Origin: DAORHV01 sp964458645
GTDB lineage: Bacteria > Patescibacteriota > Gracilibacteria > Peribacterales > Peribacteraceae
DNA length: 11,109 nt
NCBI GenBank assembly: GCA_964458645.1
Contig: CAYWJU010000024.1
Span: 1-11,109, forward strand
Reading direction: 5' to 3'
Both the position numbers and the translations under genes were made by a program. The notes beneath the pieces were generated by a model. That model was not told the DNA's origin, did no database searches, and saw nothing but the letters and a program-made list of their open reading frames with translations. Of this stretch, positions 11,052-11,109 are shown piece by piece (position 1 is the first letter of the stretch; each line of letters opens with the position of its first letter).

Positions 11052-11109
11052 GCTTAACCGAATGGACGTTGTCGTCTGGCTGCTTCTTGTGCGTGAGGAA
11101 TCAGCTCTT

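Noticed and set aside
11050..11109. Plus-strand frame from ATG 11050 running off the window
   Set aside because: Only 20 codons are visible, with no SD or promoter, and it overlaps the minus-strand candidate; there is not enough evidence to call it.

Overview
This is an 11.1 kb chromosomal window from a bacterium with compact, closely packed housekeeping genes. It looks like a member of the Candidate Phyla Radiation (Patescibacteria), possibly near Peregrinibacteria/Peribacteria. That placement is an inference. It rests on the gene set (a short bL32-like protein without zinc cysteines, VirB2/TrbC-like multi-pass membrane proteins, a membrane-anchored Clp-type ATPase), the absence of Shine-Dalgarno sequences and the small gaps. 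TGA is used as a stop, so the recoded Gracilibacteria/Absconditabacteria code does not apply. No transposase, integrase, phage gene, CRISPR array, tRNA or rRNA was seen.

Layout. 1-954: 3' part of tuf (EF-Tu), then a perfect hairpin, then rpsJ (S10) with a long Lys/Ala/Pro-rich N-terminal extension and a textbook terminator. 1668-4522: a two-gene unit of a 139-aa membrane protein and, by a GTGA overlap, an 812-aa Clp/HSP100-type AAA+ protein with N-terminal membrane segments. 4676-6957, minus strand: a BI-1 family membrane protein, a bL32-like ribosomal protein, nusB and rnc, separated by unusual hairpin repeats. 7032-8603: two adjacent paralogous membrane proteins, each with a signal peptide and three VirB2-like helical-hairpin repeats. 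8672-9463, minus: a divergent dihydropteroate synthase. 9638-9802: a 54-aa single-pass membrane protein whose stop codon overlaps the stop of the convergent gmk (9799-10386, minus). 10489-10885: no protein gene, but a strong promoter and a roughly 390-nt highly structured RNA ending in a long hairpin. 10893-11051, minus: a possible 52-aa protein.

Three signals stand out. (1) A family of intergenic inverted arrays built from a 9-nt unit (consensus about GAAKCCGAR), seen in four clear copies and one doubtful copy, three of them directly 3' of stop codons. (2) An apparently uncharacterised structured RNA with an 11-bp long-range helix, two mutually exclusive hairpins and duplicated A/C-rich single-stranded linkers. 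(3) Promoters whose -10 box ends exactly 6 nt before the ATG in five genes, and close to the ATG in two more. With no SD motif at any clear start, this suggests leaderless mRNAs.

Functionally the window mixes translation (EF-Tu, S10, bL32), RNA processing and antitermination (RNase III, NusB), nucleotide and folate metabolism (Gmk, FolP) and envelope functions (BI-1, VirB2-like proteins, membrane AAA+ ATPase). Most are transcribed as separate short units.
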